Positions 7,338 to 15,285 of a stretch of DNA of 64,000 nucleotides are shown in pieces. This DNA comes from Antricoccus suffuscus. Its GTDB lineage: Bacteria; Actinomycetota; Actinomycetes; Mycobacteriales; Antricoccaceae. The notes under the pieces were generated by a model. The model saw only the letters and a program-made list of their open reading frames with translations. It had not been told where the DNA came from and ran no database searches. The DNA lies in assembly GCF_003003235.1 (NCBI RefSeq), contig NZ_PVUE01000017.1, forward strand, positions 1 through 64,000, given 5' to 3'. The position numbers and the translations under genes are program-made. Numbering within the stretch: the stretch's first letter is position 1; each line of letters begins with the position of its first letter.

Positions 7338-9775
7338 CGGGGATCTCGCATTTCTGTCGACAGACTGGGGTGCTTGGTGAGAGAGGCCTCGTCGTTGGCG
7401 GCGGCCGCACGCAGATGGTGCAGTTCGGACGGGGAGATGGGCATTGCGCTGATCCGTACGCCGAGCGCATCTTCGATTGCCGAGGCAATGACCGCCGACA
7501 CGGGGATCACCCCGGCCTCGCCGGCACCCTTGATGCCGAGGGGGTTGAGCGGTGACGGTGTCTCTAGGTGCGCGGTGTCGATATGCGGGATCTCGCTGGC
7601 ATACGGCATGAGGAAGTCCATGAAGGATGCGTTCTGCAGCTGGCCATACTCGTCGTAGGCCATCCGCTCGTAGAGTGCGCCGCCGATACCTTGGGCGACA
7701 CCGCCATGGATCTGACCCTCCACGATCATCGGGTTGATCATCCTGCCGCAGTCGTGGACGACGGCGTACTTGAGAATCGTGATCTCGGAGGTCTGCGGAT
7801 CAATCTCGACGATCGCGGCGTGCATCCCCGAGGCGAAGGTCGAGCGGATTGGTGAGTAGTACTCGCGGCCCTCGAGTCCGGGTGCCTCCCCCGCCGCGAC
7901 GGGTGGCGCGTCCGGGTCATTGGGCCCGGCAAACTGGGTGGCCGCGCGGGTCGCGTCGTCGAAGGCGTAACGCAGCGGGTTGGACAGCACCGCGATCGTC
8001 TGCAGCGCAATCGACTGATCCGCAGAGCCTTTGACCCTCACGAGCCCATCGACTATCTCCAGATCATTGGGGTCGACCTCCATCGCATCGGCCGCTATCC
8101 GAGTCGCCTTCACCCGCACCGCGCGCGCCGCCAACGCGACAGCGTTGCCGCTCATCACGGCCGCTCGCGAGGCAAAAGTGCCGACCGCATAAGGAAAGCG
8201 TCGAGTATCACCGGTCGTGACCTCGACATCTTCGAGTGGTACGCCGAGCTCGTCGGCGACGATCTGCGCGAACGACGTCTGATGGCCCTGGCCCTGACTG
8301 GTAAGCCCGGTCGACACTTTGACCTTGCCGGTCGTCTCGACTTGCACGTGGCCGCCTTCGTAAGGCCCGACCCCCGTCCCTTCGACGTAGCAGCCGATCC
8401 CGAGCCCGACGATGCGTCCCTCGCTGGCGGCGATGCGCCGCTGGGCGGCGAAGTCGTCCCAGCCGACGAGGTCCTTGAGCATCGCCAATGACTTCGGGTA
8501 GTCGCCCGAGTCGTAGATCAACGGGCGACCGTCCTGGAATATCAAGCCGTGGTCGTAGGGAAACTCGTCGGGCTGGATGAAGTTGCGCGACCGCACCGTC
8601 GTGCGGTCCAGTCCGAGCGCGTCGGCGATCCGGTCCATCGTGCGCTCCATGGCGTACACGGCTTGCGGCCTGCCGGCGCCACGATACGGCGTCACGATCA
8701 CGGTATTGGTGTAGAGGCTGTCGAAGACACAGCGGTAGGCGCCGGGCTTGTAGGGACCGAGGAGCTGGGTCGAGGTGATGATCGGGACGATGACGCCGTA
8801 CGGCATGTAGGCGCCGTGATCGTGCCACACGCGTACATCGAGGCCGAGCAGTCTGCCCGCGTCGTCGAAGCCGACCGTAATGTCGTGGATCTGTCCGCGT
8901 TCGTGTGCCGCAGAGATGAAGTGCTCGCGGCGGTCCTCGGTGAACTTGACCGGTTGGCCGAGCATCCGGGCGGCCATCGGCACCAGCAGTTCCTCCGGCC
9001 ACGGGTGCACGATCTTGACGCCGAAGCCGCCGCCGACGTCCGGCGCGATGACTTCGACTTGCGAAAGGTCGAGGCCGAGCTTCGCGGCGATCGCGGCCCG
9101 CACGGAGGTGGATGCCTGAGTGGACGTGTAGACGCGCAGCGACTGGTCTACGTCGTCCCAACGGGCGTGTACGGCGCGGCCCTCCAGCGGCATCGAGGCA
9201 CTGCGCTCGATCGCGTGTGTGAAGGACAATGTGTGCGGCGCGTTGGCGATCGCGGACTCGACGTCACCGACTTCCTGCTCGAAATGCGCTCCGACGTTGC
9301 CTGGCGCATCGTCGTGGACCAGCAGCTGCCCGTCTCGTGCTTGCTCCAGGCCGACTACCGGTGGGAGGAACTCGTAGCTCACGGCGATCTTGTCAGCCGC
9401 GTCCTCCGCGGCGTACCGGTCCTTTGCGACGATGAACGCGATCGCCTCCCCGACGTAGTTGACCTCGTCCTTGGCCAGCGCATATTGCGTGCGTCCGGCG
9501 ATTATCGACGGGTGCGGGATGAGCAGCGGTAGTGGCGCGGCCAGTGGACCAGCCAGATCGTCATAGGTATAGATCGCGACGAGTCCGGGGACGTCGATCG
9601 CCTCGGTGACGTCGATATCGGTGATCCGGGCGTGCGCATGCGGCGAGCGCAATACCGCCGCACTGAGCGCGTCGATCCCATCGCGGGCAACGTCGTCGGT
9701 GTAGCGACCTTCGCCGCGGACGAGGCGGTTATCCTCGTAGCGCAGCACTCGCTCACCGAATTGTCGGGTCGTCAT
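7334..9775 (-). CDS. Molybdenum hydroxylase large (Mo-binding) subunit, xanthine dehydrogenase/form II CoxL type
   Basis: An 813-residue molybdopterin subunit. The N-terminal a/b hammerhead domain covers about residues 20-130, followed by the Mo-binding domains: DVGGGFGVKI (about 247-256), TPYRGAGRP (362-370), GQGHQTSFAQIVADELG, MINPMIVEGQIHGGVAQGIG, and a C-terminal KGAGEAGVIP carrying the catalytic Glu of this family. The PYRGAGR loop replaces the AYRCSFR of true CO dehydrogenase, so this is not a CODH. It should hydroxylate a heterocycle with water. Uracil to barbiturate (uracil dehydrogenase) is the reaction the operon context suggests, with xanthine or another azaarene as alternatives. 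Start ATG 9775 overlaps the small-subunit stop (ATGA). No XdhC-type maturation gene is in the window. Confidence 0.9.
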   Translation of the reverse strand: MTTRQFGERVLRYEDNRLVRGEGRYTDDVARDGIDALSAAVLRSPHAHARITDIDVTEAIDVPGLVAIYTYDDLAGPLAAPLPLLIPHPSIIAGRTQYALAKDEVNYVGEAIAFIVAKDRYAAEDAADKIAVSYEFLPPVVGLEQARDGQLLVHDDAPGNVGAHFEQEVGDVESAIANAPHTLSFTHAIERSASMPLEGRAVHARWDDVDQSLRVYTSTQASTSVRAAIAAKLGLDLSQVEVIAPDVGGGFGVKIVHPWPEELLVPMAARMLGQPVKFTEDRREHFISAAHERGQIHDITVGFDDAGRLLGLDVRVWHDHGAYMPYGVIVPIITSTQLLGPYKPGAYRCVFDSLYTNTVIVTPYRGAGRPQAVYAMERTMDRIADALGLDRTTVRSRNFIQPDEFPYDHGLIFQDGRPLIYDSGDYPKSLAMLKDLVGWDDFAAQRRIAASEGRIVGLGIGCYVEGTGVGPYEGGHVQVETTGKVKVSTGLTSQGQGHQTSFAQIVADELGVPLEDVEVTTGDTRRFPYAVGTFASRAAVMSGNAVALAARAVRVKATRIAADAMEVDPNDLEIVDGLVRVKGSADQSIALQTIAVLSNPLRYAFDDATRAATQFAGPNDPDAPPVAAGEAPGLEGREYYSPIRSTFASGMHAAIVEIDPQTSEITILKYAVVHDCGRMINPMIVEGQIHGGVAQGIGGALYERMAYDEYGQLQNASFMDFLMPYASEIPHIDTAHLETPSPLNPLGIKGAGEAGVIPVSAVIASAIEDALGVRISAMPISPSELHHLRAAAANDEASLTKHPSLSTEMRDPR

Positions 9776-10269
9776 CGAATTGCCTCCGACGACAGTTCCG
9801 CGGCACGCAACACGGCTGTTTCGATATTTTGGTAGCCGGTGCAACGGCACAGGTTGCCGGTGATCATGTCCCTGGCCTGGGCCGGGTCGGGCGCCGGATT
9901 GTCCAATATTCCGGCGGCAATGGTGATCATGAATCCAGGGGTGCAGAACCCGCACTGGAGCGCGTGACACTCGCGGAATGCCTGCTGCACAGGATGAAGC
10001 GAGCCATCGGGCCGCGCGAGTCCTTCCACCGTAGTGATCTGCAGGCCCTCGGCCGAGACGGCGAACATCAGGCAGGATCGCATCGGTACGCCGTCGACCA
10101 GCACCGTGCACGCGCCGCAGACGCCGTGCTCGCAACCCACATGGGTGCCGGTCAGCCCGATGTCGTGCCGGATTGCGTCGGACAGCAGTCGGCGACCGGG
10201 GACGCTGATCTGGTGCGAGATTCCGTTGACCACCAAGGTGATGCCGTATTGTTCTTCGTCCTCACGCAT
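9772..10269 (-). CDS. Molybdenum hydroxylase small [2Fe-2S] subunit (CoxS type)
   Basis: A 165-residue iron-sulfur subunit with both expected clusters. The plant-ferredoxin-type site uses Cys46, Cys51, Cys54 and Cys66 (GCEHGVCGACTV...SC). The alpha-helical domain site uses Cys106, Cys109, Cys141 and Cys143 (QCGFC...LCRCTGYQNI). All eight cysteines are present and length is normal. It passes electrons from the Mo centre to FAD on the medium subunit. ATG 10269 lies inside the end of the medium-subunit gene (8-bp overlap), and its own stop overlaps the large-subunit ATG. Subunit order in the operon is M-S-L, as in cox clusters. Confidence 0.95.
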   Translation of the reverse strand: MREDEEQYGITLVVNGISHQISVPGRRLLSDAIRHDIGLTGTHVGCEHGVCGACTVLVDGVPMRSCLMFAVSAEGLQITTVEGLARPDGSLHPVQQAFRECHALQCGFCTPGFMITIAAGILDNPAPDPAQARDMITGNLCRCTGYQNIETAVLRAAELSSEAIR

Positions 10270-11134
10270 CGCGCACCTCCTCCATCGCGTCGCTCAACGC
10301 CCGCACTGTCAGTGTGCGCGCCAGGTGCGCGCGATAGTCGGCGGTCGCATGGATATCGGCCGTGGGCTCCACGCCGGCGGTCGCGAAGTCGGCGACCGAC
10401 TGTAATTCGACCCCGGACCGGACGTTGACGCCGCGCAGCACCGCTTCGAGATCCACCAGCTGCGGGGTGTCGGCTACCGAGAAGTACGCCGCCCGCGCCG
10501 TCTGTATCGCGCCCTCGGCATCCACGGTGATGATGACCGCTACACCGGCGAGCGCATAGTCACCGTGCCGCCGGGTGGTCTCACGAATCGCCGTACCGGC
10601 GCGATCCGGAGCGGTGCCAAACGTCGCCGACACCGCGAGCTCGTCCGGTCGCAGCGCTGACTCCATCGGGCCGACAAAGAAGTCGGCCGCCGCGATGTCT
10701 CGCTCGCCTGCCGTGCTGCGGGCTTGGATGCTGCCGCCCGTGAGCAGCAGTACGGCGGGCATCTCCGCGGACGGGTCGGCGTGCACGATGCTGCCCACCG
10801 TCGTACCGCGATTGCGGATCGCCGGGTGGGCTACCAGCTGCAAGGCCTTGCGCAGCAGGGGTTGCGCCGCGTGCGCCGCATCGTCGGCAGCAAGCCGCGA
10901 GTGTCGCACCAGCGCCTCGACCACCACCCCGTCGGACGTGACGGCGATGTCGTCGAGGTCGGTCAGGTGGTTGATATCGATGATGTGCTCGGGGGCGGCC
11001 AGACGCATGTTCATGAGCGGGATCAGGCTTTGCCCGCCTGCCAGCACCTTTCCATGCTGGCCGGTGTCCGCCAGCAGACGTGTCGCCTCGTCGACCGTGT
11101 GCGGCCGGTGATACGAAAAGCGGCTAGGTTTCAC
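10262..11134 (-). CDS. Molybdenum hydroxylase medium FAD-binding subunit (CoxM type)
   Basis: A 290-residue FAD subunit. The two flavin-binding signatures are present: LAGGQSLIPLMNMRLA (about residues 31-46) and NRGTTVGSIVHADPSAEMP (about 108-126). The C-terminal CO dehydrogenase flavoprotein domain follows. It accepts electrons from the 2Fe-2S subunit and passes them to NAD+, oxygen or quinone. GTG at 11134 (MKPSRFSYHRP) overlaps the permease stop as GTGA, showing coupling of uptake and oxidation genes. Confidence 0.93.
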   Translation of the reverse strand: MKPSRFSYHRPHTVDEATRLLADTGQHGKVLAGGQSLIPLMNMRLAAPEHIIDINHLTDLDDIAVTSDGVVVEALVRHSRLAADDAAHAAQPLLRKALQLVAHPAIRNRGTTVGSIVHADPSAEMPAVLLLTGGSIQARSTAGERDIAAADFFVGPMESALRPDELAVSATFGTAPDRAGTAIRETTRRHGDYALAGVAVIITVDAEGAIQTARAAYFSVADTPQLVDLEAVLRGVNVRSGVELQSVADFATAGVEPTADIHATADYRAHLARTLTVRALSDAMEEVRDA

Positions 11135-12624
11135 TCGCGCCGCTTCCCGCTACCTGGGCTACGTCCGACGGCGATCGACGTACCGTCACCGAAGCCTGGG
11201 TCGTCCGCTGCTTTCGCGGCGGCATCACGTTCTCGCACAATCGACTCGCGCATCTCTCTCGGAGCCAAGACGCGGGCGATGTGCCAGCCGACAACCGCGA
11301 CAATAGTGCCGAACGCAATCCCCGCCAGGCTGAACTTAGAGGAGAACTCGAGCGACACGTTGCCGACGCCGATGATGATCCCGGCGGCCAGCGGCACCAG
11401 GTTGATCGGATTGGCGAAGTCGACTCGATTTTCCTTCCAGATTTTCGCGCCGAGCAGTCCGATCATGCCGTAGAGCACGACGGTGATCCCGCCGAGTACG
11501 CCGCCGGGGATGCCGTTGATGAGAGCACCAAACTTTGGACAGAACCCGAGCAGTATCGCCACCAGCGCCGCGACGTAGTAAGCCGCCGTGGAGTACACCC
11601 TGGTCGCTGCCATGACCCCGATGTTCTCGGCGTACGTCGTCGTCGGCGAGCCACCAACGGATGTGGCGAGCACGGTCGCGAGCCCGTCGGCGGCAATGGC
11701 GCGGCCCATATAGGGATCGAGATTCTCGTCGGTCATCTCGGCGACCGCCTTGACGTGCCCGACGTTTTCGGCGATCAGCGCAATAACGGCCGGCAGCGTC
11801 AGCAGGATGAACTGGCCGTGGAACGACGGCGCGTGGAAGTTGGGCAGACCGAGCCAGTCAGCGTCGGCGACGGCGCCAAAGTTGGTGCGACTGTGCGCGA
11901 ACGCGGTCGCGTGGCAGTACAGCCCTTCCGCGTCGCATGCCTTACCCGCAGCATCTTGCAGGTTCTGACCGGGTAGCACCGAGGTGATCGGGCCGGCCAT
12001 CTTGTCCAACAGCCAGGAAAGTAGGTAGCCGAAGACGAGCGCCAGCAGGATCGAGATCCGGGCCCATAGTCCACGCAACAGGAGCGACGCGATGACAACG
12101 AACACCATCACAGCGAAGCCCACCCACTGGTCCTGCGGCCAGTAGGTGCCTGCCACCACCGGCGCCAGGTTGAACCCGATCAGCATGACCACCGCGCCGG
12201 TGACCGCGGGCGGTAGCCATTTTTGGATGATGTGTCCGCCGGCGATGTGCACAACCACCCCGACCAGCAGCAGTACGACGCCGGCAATCATGATCGAGCC
12301 GGTCACGTCGCCTGAACTGCCGCCGGCGGCGCGGATCGCCGCAACCCCGCCGACAAAAGCGGCACTGGTGCCGAGGTAGCTCGGGATGCGCCCGCTGACC
12401 ACAAGTAGGAAGATGATCGTCGCGACACCGGACATCATGACCGCGAGGTTGGCGTCCAAGCCCATGATCAACGGGAAGACGAAGGTCGCGCCAAACATGG
12501 CGACTACGTGCTGCGCGCCGATGCCGACCGTGCGCGGCCAGGTGAGCCGCTCGCCGGGTTTGACCGACTGGCCCGGCCCGGGTGTCTTCCCGTCACCGTT
12601 GTAAAGCTTCCATTTCAGACTCAA
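11131..12624 (-). CDS. NCS2-family nucleobase permease, uracil (UraA) branch
   Basis: A 497-residue membrane protein with about 14 hydrophobic segments, of the nucleobase-cation symporter-2 family. The family QH motif is at 38-39 (GAQHVVAMFGATFVFPL). Glu286 and His290 (IAENVGHV) and Glu333 (TTTYAENIGVMAATRVYS) fall where E. coli UraA has Glu241, His245 and Glu290, which contact uracil or couple protons. The TTYxENIGVMAxTRVYS block is typical of uracil rather than xanthine/urate members. Start is TTG 12624 because a perfect AGGAGG lies five bases upstream. It is the first gene of the leftward operon, so pyrimidine uptake is co-expressed with breakdown. Confidence 0.88.
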   Translation of the reverse strand: MSLKWKLYNGDGKTPGPGQSVKPGERLTWPRTVGIGAQHVVAMFGATFVFPLIMGLDANLAVMMSGVATIIFLLVVSGRIPSYLGTSAAFVGGVAAIRAAGGSSGDVTGSIMIAGVVLLLVGVVVHIAGGHIIQKWLPPAVTGAVVMLIGFNLAPVVAGTYWPQDQWVGFAVMVFVVIASLLLRGLWARISILLALVFGYLLSWLLDKMAGPITSVLPGQNLQDAAGKACDAEGLYCHATAFAHSRTNFGAVADADWLGLPNFHAPSFHGQFILLTLPAVIALIAENVGHVKAVAEMTDENLDPYMGRAIAADGLATVLATSVGGSPTTTYAENIGVMAATRVYSTAAYYVAALVAILLGFCPKFGALINGIPGGVLGGITVVLYGMIGLLGAKIWKENRVDFANPINLVPLAAGIIIGVGNVSLEFSSKFSLAGIAFGTIVAVVGWHIARVLAPREMRESIVRERDAAAKAADDPGFGDGTSIAVGRSPGSGKRRE

Positions 12625-12788
12625 GACTGCCTCCTAGGACCCCGAATCACCGGCACTTGGTCAATACGCTCGTGAATGAAGCTGCGTGGCGTGCAACACA
12701 TGATCCAGGAATTCAATCAGTGGGTCGAACACAAAGCATGGTCAACTTTCGACGTGCCGGGCGCTCCGGCATGGCAAGTCTCGCCGGA
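12625..12788 (-). promoter_or_regulatory. Promoter/leader region of the leftward catabolic operon
   Basis: This 164-bp gap between the pucR stop and the permease start must hold the promoter of the ten-gene operon. It contains CAACTTTCGA (plus strand, 12743-12752), also present in the pucR/DUF2877 divergent region, and GTGCAACA at 12691-12698, the reverse complement of TGTTGCAC at 14400-14407. Both are candidate operators. AGGAGG at the permease start is clear. I cannot place a convincing -35/-10 pair. Confidence 0.5.
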
Positions 12789-14375
12789 TCACACGGCCCG
12801 CAGGTGAAGGACGTGTAGAGCCAGTAATAGGTTGAGCCGAAGATTCGCGTCTTGGCTGAACGGGCCGACAAGCCTCTCCAGCTTGCCGATTCGGTATCGC
12901 AGCGTGTTGTAGTGGAAGTGCAGCAGGCGGGCGGATTTCGCGACGTTCAGGTTGGTTTCCAACAGCACCAGTAGCGTCTCGCGCAGGTCGGCGGCATCGT
13001 CCGAATCGTCATTGGCCAGCGGTCCGAGCACCTCGGTGACATAGTCACGCAGTTCCGCGCCATCCGGGATGAGTGAGAGGAGCCGGTAGACGCCCAGGTC
13101 GTCAAAGTAGGTCACCTCATCGCGGTGGTCGAACTGACGCGACACGGCCAGTGACCTGCGGGCCTGCGAGAAGCCGGACGGGATCTCGGCGACCTCGCGG
13201 ATGGCCCGGCTGACACCGATCCGGCTGGCGCGACCGGCAGACTTCAACGTTCGGGTCGCTCGGGCGGCCGCGTCCGCAAGCTGCTCCCGGGTGAGATGCG
13301 CACCGACCAGTGCAACTGCCCCGCCAGAGGCGGCGACACACGCGGCGGGTTCGTCGTACTCCCGCAGCGCCTTACGCCACGTGTCGGCCAACTGGTCGAG
13401 GCTCTCGAGTGTGGGGGCGGTCTTCGCCGCCGGTCCGGTCACGTCGTACTCGATCATGCACACGACGAGGTCGCGGCGCAGGTCCCACCCGAAACCGTGT
13501 GCCTGGGAGTGCACGCGGGAGACCTCGAGTTTGCGGCCCTCGATGAGATCGCGCACCAAGTCGGCCTTGTAGCGAGCCTCGACGCCGGCGACCGCCTGCT
13601 GGCGGATGATCACCAGCGCCGCGACCGTGCTGAGCCGCTCGAGCACGGTGGTCATGTCCGGGTACGCCGGGACCATTCGGGCGCCGTCCTCCGGCAAGGC
13701 ACGGATCGTGCCGAGCCGGGCACCACCGGCCACGATCGGTACGGCGATGTGCTCACTGCCGCGTAATGCGCCGAGGCGTTCGAGTTCGTCCGCCGTGCAC
13801 TCGCCGGCTGGCGTCGCCGCCGACTCCACCCGCCCGGCCTGGTCCTCGATCATGACGGTCGTGGCGAGCAAGGTCGCGGCCTTCTGACCGACCTCGGACA
13901 GCCCGCCACCTGCCAGCACGATGCCCAGCAGTGCCTGATGGACCTCCTCGGACCGTGCGGTGGCGACCGTCTGATTGTGCAAGACCTCGGTCAGTACCTC
14001 GTTCATGATGTCGTCGAACCCGAACTGGTTGCCCACCAAAATCACCGGGAAGTCACGCTCTGCGGCGGCCAGCAGAGTCGACTCCGGCAGCTCGTCGATG
14101 TATCGGCCGAGTTTGATCGCCAGTCCCGCCAGGCCGCGCCGGTCGAGATCCTTGACCAGCTCGGTCAGCGACTCAGGATCTTCACGCAGCGGGTATCCGG
14201 TCGTCAGCAGCAGCTCGCCGGCCTTGACCCACGGCAGGACGTCCGGGACCTCCATGACGTTCATCCGCTGCACGATGCGATCAAGGCCGTCCCAGCCGGC
14301 AACGACACGTGCATCCGACAGAGAGCCGACGCGCAGCACATCCCGGACCGAAAGCCCACCCTGCATCGATGCCAT
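12789..14375 (-). CDS. PucR-family transcriptional regulator
   Basis: A 528-residue regulator. The N-terminal PucR ligand-sensing domain (about 8-125) includes LSVRDVLRVGSLSDARVVAG and KAGELLLTTGYPL. A GGDEF-like middle domain follows. The C-terminus is the PucR helix-turn-helix, about residues 480-520, with LLETNLNVAKSARLLHFHYN then TLRYRIGKLERL. Start is ATG 14375, with AGGAG seven bases upstream; the frame stays open far upstream but without a ribosome site. Relatives regulate purine, allantoin or other nitrogen catabolism. It sits between the two catabolic operons and is divergent from DUF2877-FdrA-DUF1116, so it is the likely regulator of both. The inducer is not evident. Confidence 0.9.
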   Translation of the reverse strand: MASMQGGLSVRDVLRVGSLSDARVVAGWDGLDRIVQRMNVMEVPDVLPWVKAGELLLTTGYPLREDPESLTELVKDLDRRGLAGLAIKLGRYIDELPESTLLAAAERDFPVILVGNQFGFDDIMNEVLTEVLHNQTVATARSEEVHQALLGIVLAGGGLSEVGQKAATLLATTVMIEDQAGRVESAATPAGECTADELERLGALRGSEHIAVPIVAGGARLGTIRALPEDGARMVPAYPDMTTVLERLSTVAALVIIRQQAVAGVEARYKADLVRDLIEGRKLEVSRVHSQAHGFGWDLRRDLVVCMIEYDVTGPAAKTAPTLESLDQLADTWRKALREYDEPAACVAASGGAVALVGAHLTREQLADAAARATRTLKSAGRASRIGVSRAIREVAEIPSGFSQARRSLAVSRQFDHRDEVTYFDDLGVYRLLSLIPDGAELRDYVTEVLGPLANDDSDDAADLRETLLVLLETNLNVAKSARLLHFHYNTLRYRIGKLERLVGPFSQDANLRLNLLLALHVLHLRAV

Positions 14376-14472
14376 TTGAATACTCCTTTCGACGACACAT
14401 GTTGCACTTTGCGCCGTTGGTTGGCAACTTTCGATATACACCTTGGGCGCCGACGTCGTTACCGTCACGGAC
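14376..14472. promoter_or_regulatory. Divergent pucR / DUF2877 control region with candidate operators
   Basis: This short divergent region has TGTTGCAC (14400-14407), CGTTGGTT (14415-14422) and CAACTTTCGA (14425-14434). CGTTGGTT fits the CNTTGGTT core of the PucR box described in Bacillus subtilis, apart from its flanks. The other two recur upstream of the permease. TTTCGATAT occurs at 14429-14437 and again at 14572-14580. Operator function is inferred. Transcription starts cannot be read from sequence. Confidence 0.45.
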
Positions 14473-15285
14473 ATGGCGAAGACGATGCAGACCTCGCTAC
14501 GGTGCGCCGCGCCGGAGCGCACCCGGCCGCTGTGGGAATCTGCCGTGCAGCCACTGCGTGTCGTTATGTCGTTTCGATATGCCATATACCTAGAAACTGA
14601 GGCTGGCGAGCCACTGGCGCTGTGCACCCGGGACGCGGCGGCCATGCCGTTCTCTGCGGTGCTGCCGGTGACGTCCGACGACGTGACGATGCCGGCGCGA
14701 GTTTCCGACGCGCGGATCGGCGACGGCATCCTCACACTCGGCCACGTCACGGTGCGGCCGGGTAGATACACCCGCTCTCCGGCGCCACCCTCGAGCCTCA
14801 CGCCGCCGTTCCTCACCCGGTATGCCGCGCTCGGCGCGCAGACGGCGCCGCTGCTCGATCTGCCGGCTAGCGCGTTACGGCTGTGCGCCGCGTCGATCGA
14901 GGACCCGTCGCTGCTGCGATATTTAGTCGGGCTCGGTACCGGCCTGACGCCGACCGCCGACGACGTACTCGCCGGGGTACTCGGCGCCTTACACAGCTTT
15001 CGCCATGACGCGTTTGGGACGTTCGGCGCTCAGGTCGCGGCCTTGACCGCGCGCACGACGTGGCTGTCCGCGCGGCTACTGGAGGCGGCCGCCGCGGGAG
15101 CTCATTCGGCGCCAACTCTCGCGCTGCTGACACGGGTCAGCGATGACGATGCGGCGTGGGCGCGAACTGTGCACGAAGTGCTTCTGCATGGGCACACGAG
15201 CGGTGCCGGGCTCGCCTATGGCGTCGCGCTTGGCGCGCACGCGAGCAGCAGCCTGATCCACCTCAACCAAGGAGATGCCGCGTGA
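14473..15285 (+). CDS. DUF2877 protein, AllH/YlbF-like subunit of a carbamoyltransferase
   Basis: A 270-residue protein of the DUF2877 family, about the length of E. coli YlbF. The family signature is LGTGLTPTADDVLAGVLGAL (about residues 156-175), and a late LLHGHTSGAGLAYGVALG segment also fits. In E. coli allantoin fermentation, YlbF works with FdrA and YlbE (DUF1116) as oxamate carbamoyltransferase. The start is uncertain: ATG 14473 is used, with TTG 14443 and ATG 14566 as alternatives, none with a strong ribosome site. Its stop overlaps the FdrA start (GTGA), so the three subunits are coupled. Divergent from pucR. Confidence 0.8.
   Translation: MAKTMQTSLRCAAPERTRPLWESAVQPLRVVMSFRYAIYLETEAGEPLALCTRDAAAMPFSAVLPVTSDDVTMPARVSDARIGDGILTLGHVTVRPGRYTRSPAPPSSLTPPFLTRYAALGAQTAPLLDLPASALRLCAASIEDPSLLRYLVGLGTGLTPTADDVLAGVLGALHSFRHDAFGTFGAQVAALTARTTWLSARLLEAAAAGAHSAPTLALLTRVSDDDAAWARTVHEVLLHGHTSGAGLAYGVALGAHASSSLIHLNQGDAA

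Noticed and set aside
7334-11134. Aerobic CO dehydrogenase (CoxMSL) operon
   Set aside because: Gene order and a CoxG-like gene fit, but the large subunit has PYRGAGR rather than the AYRCSFR Cu-binding loop of form I CODH.
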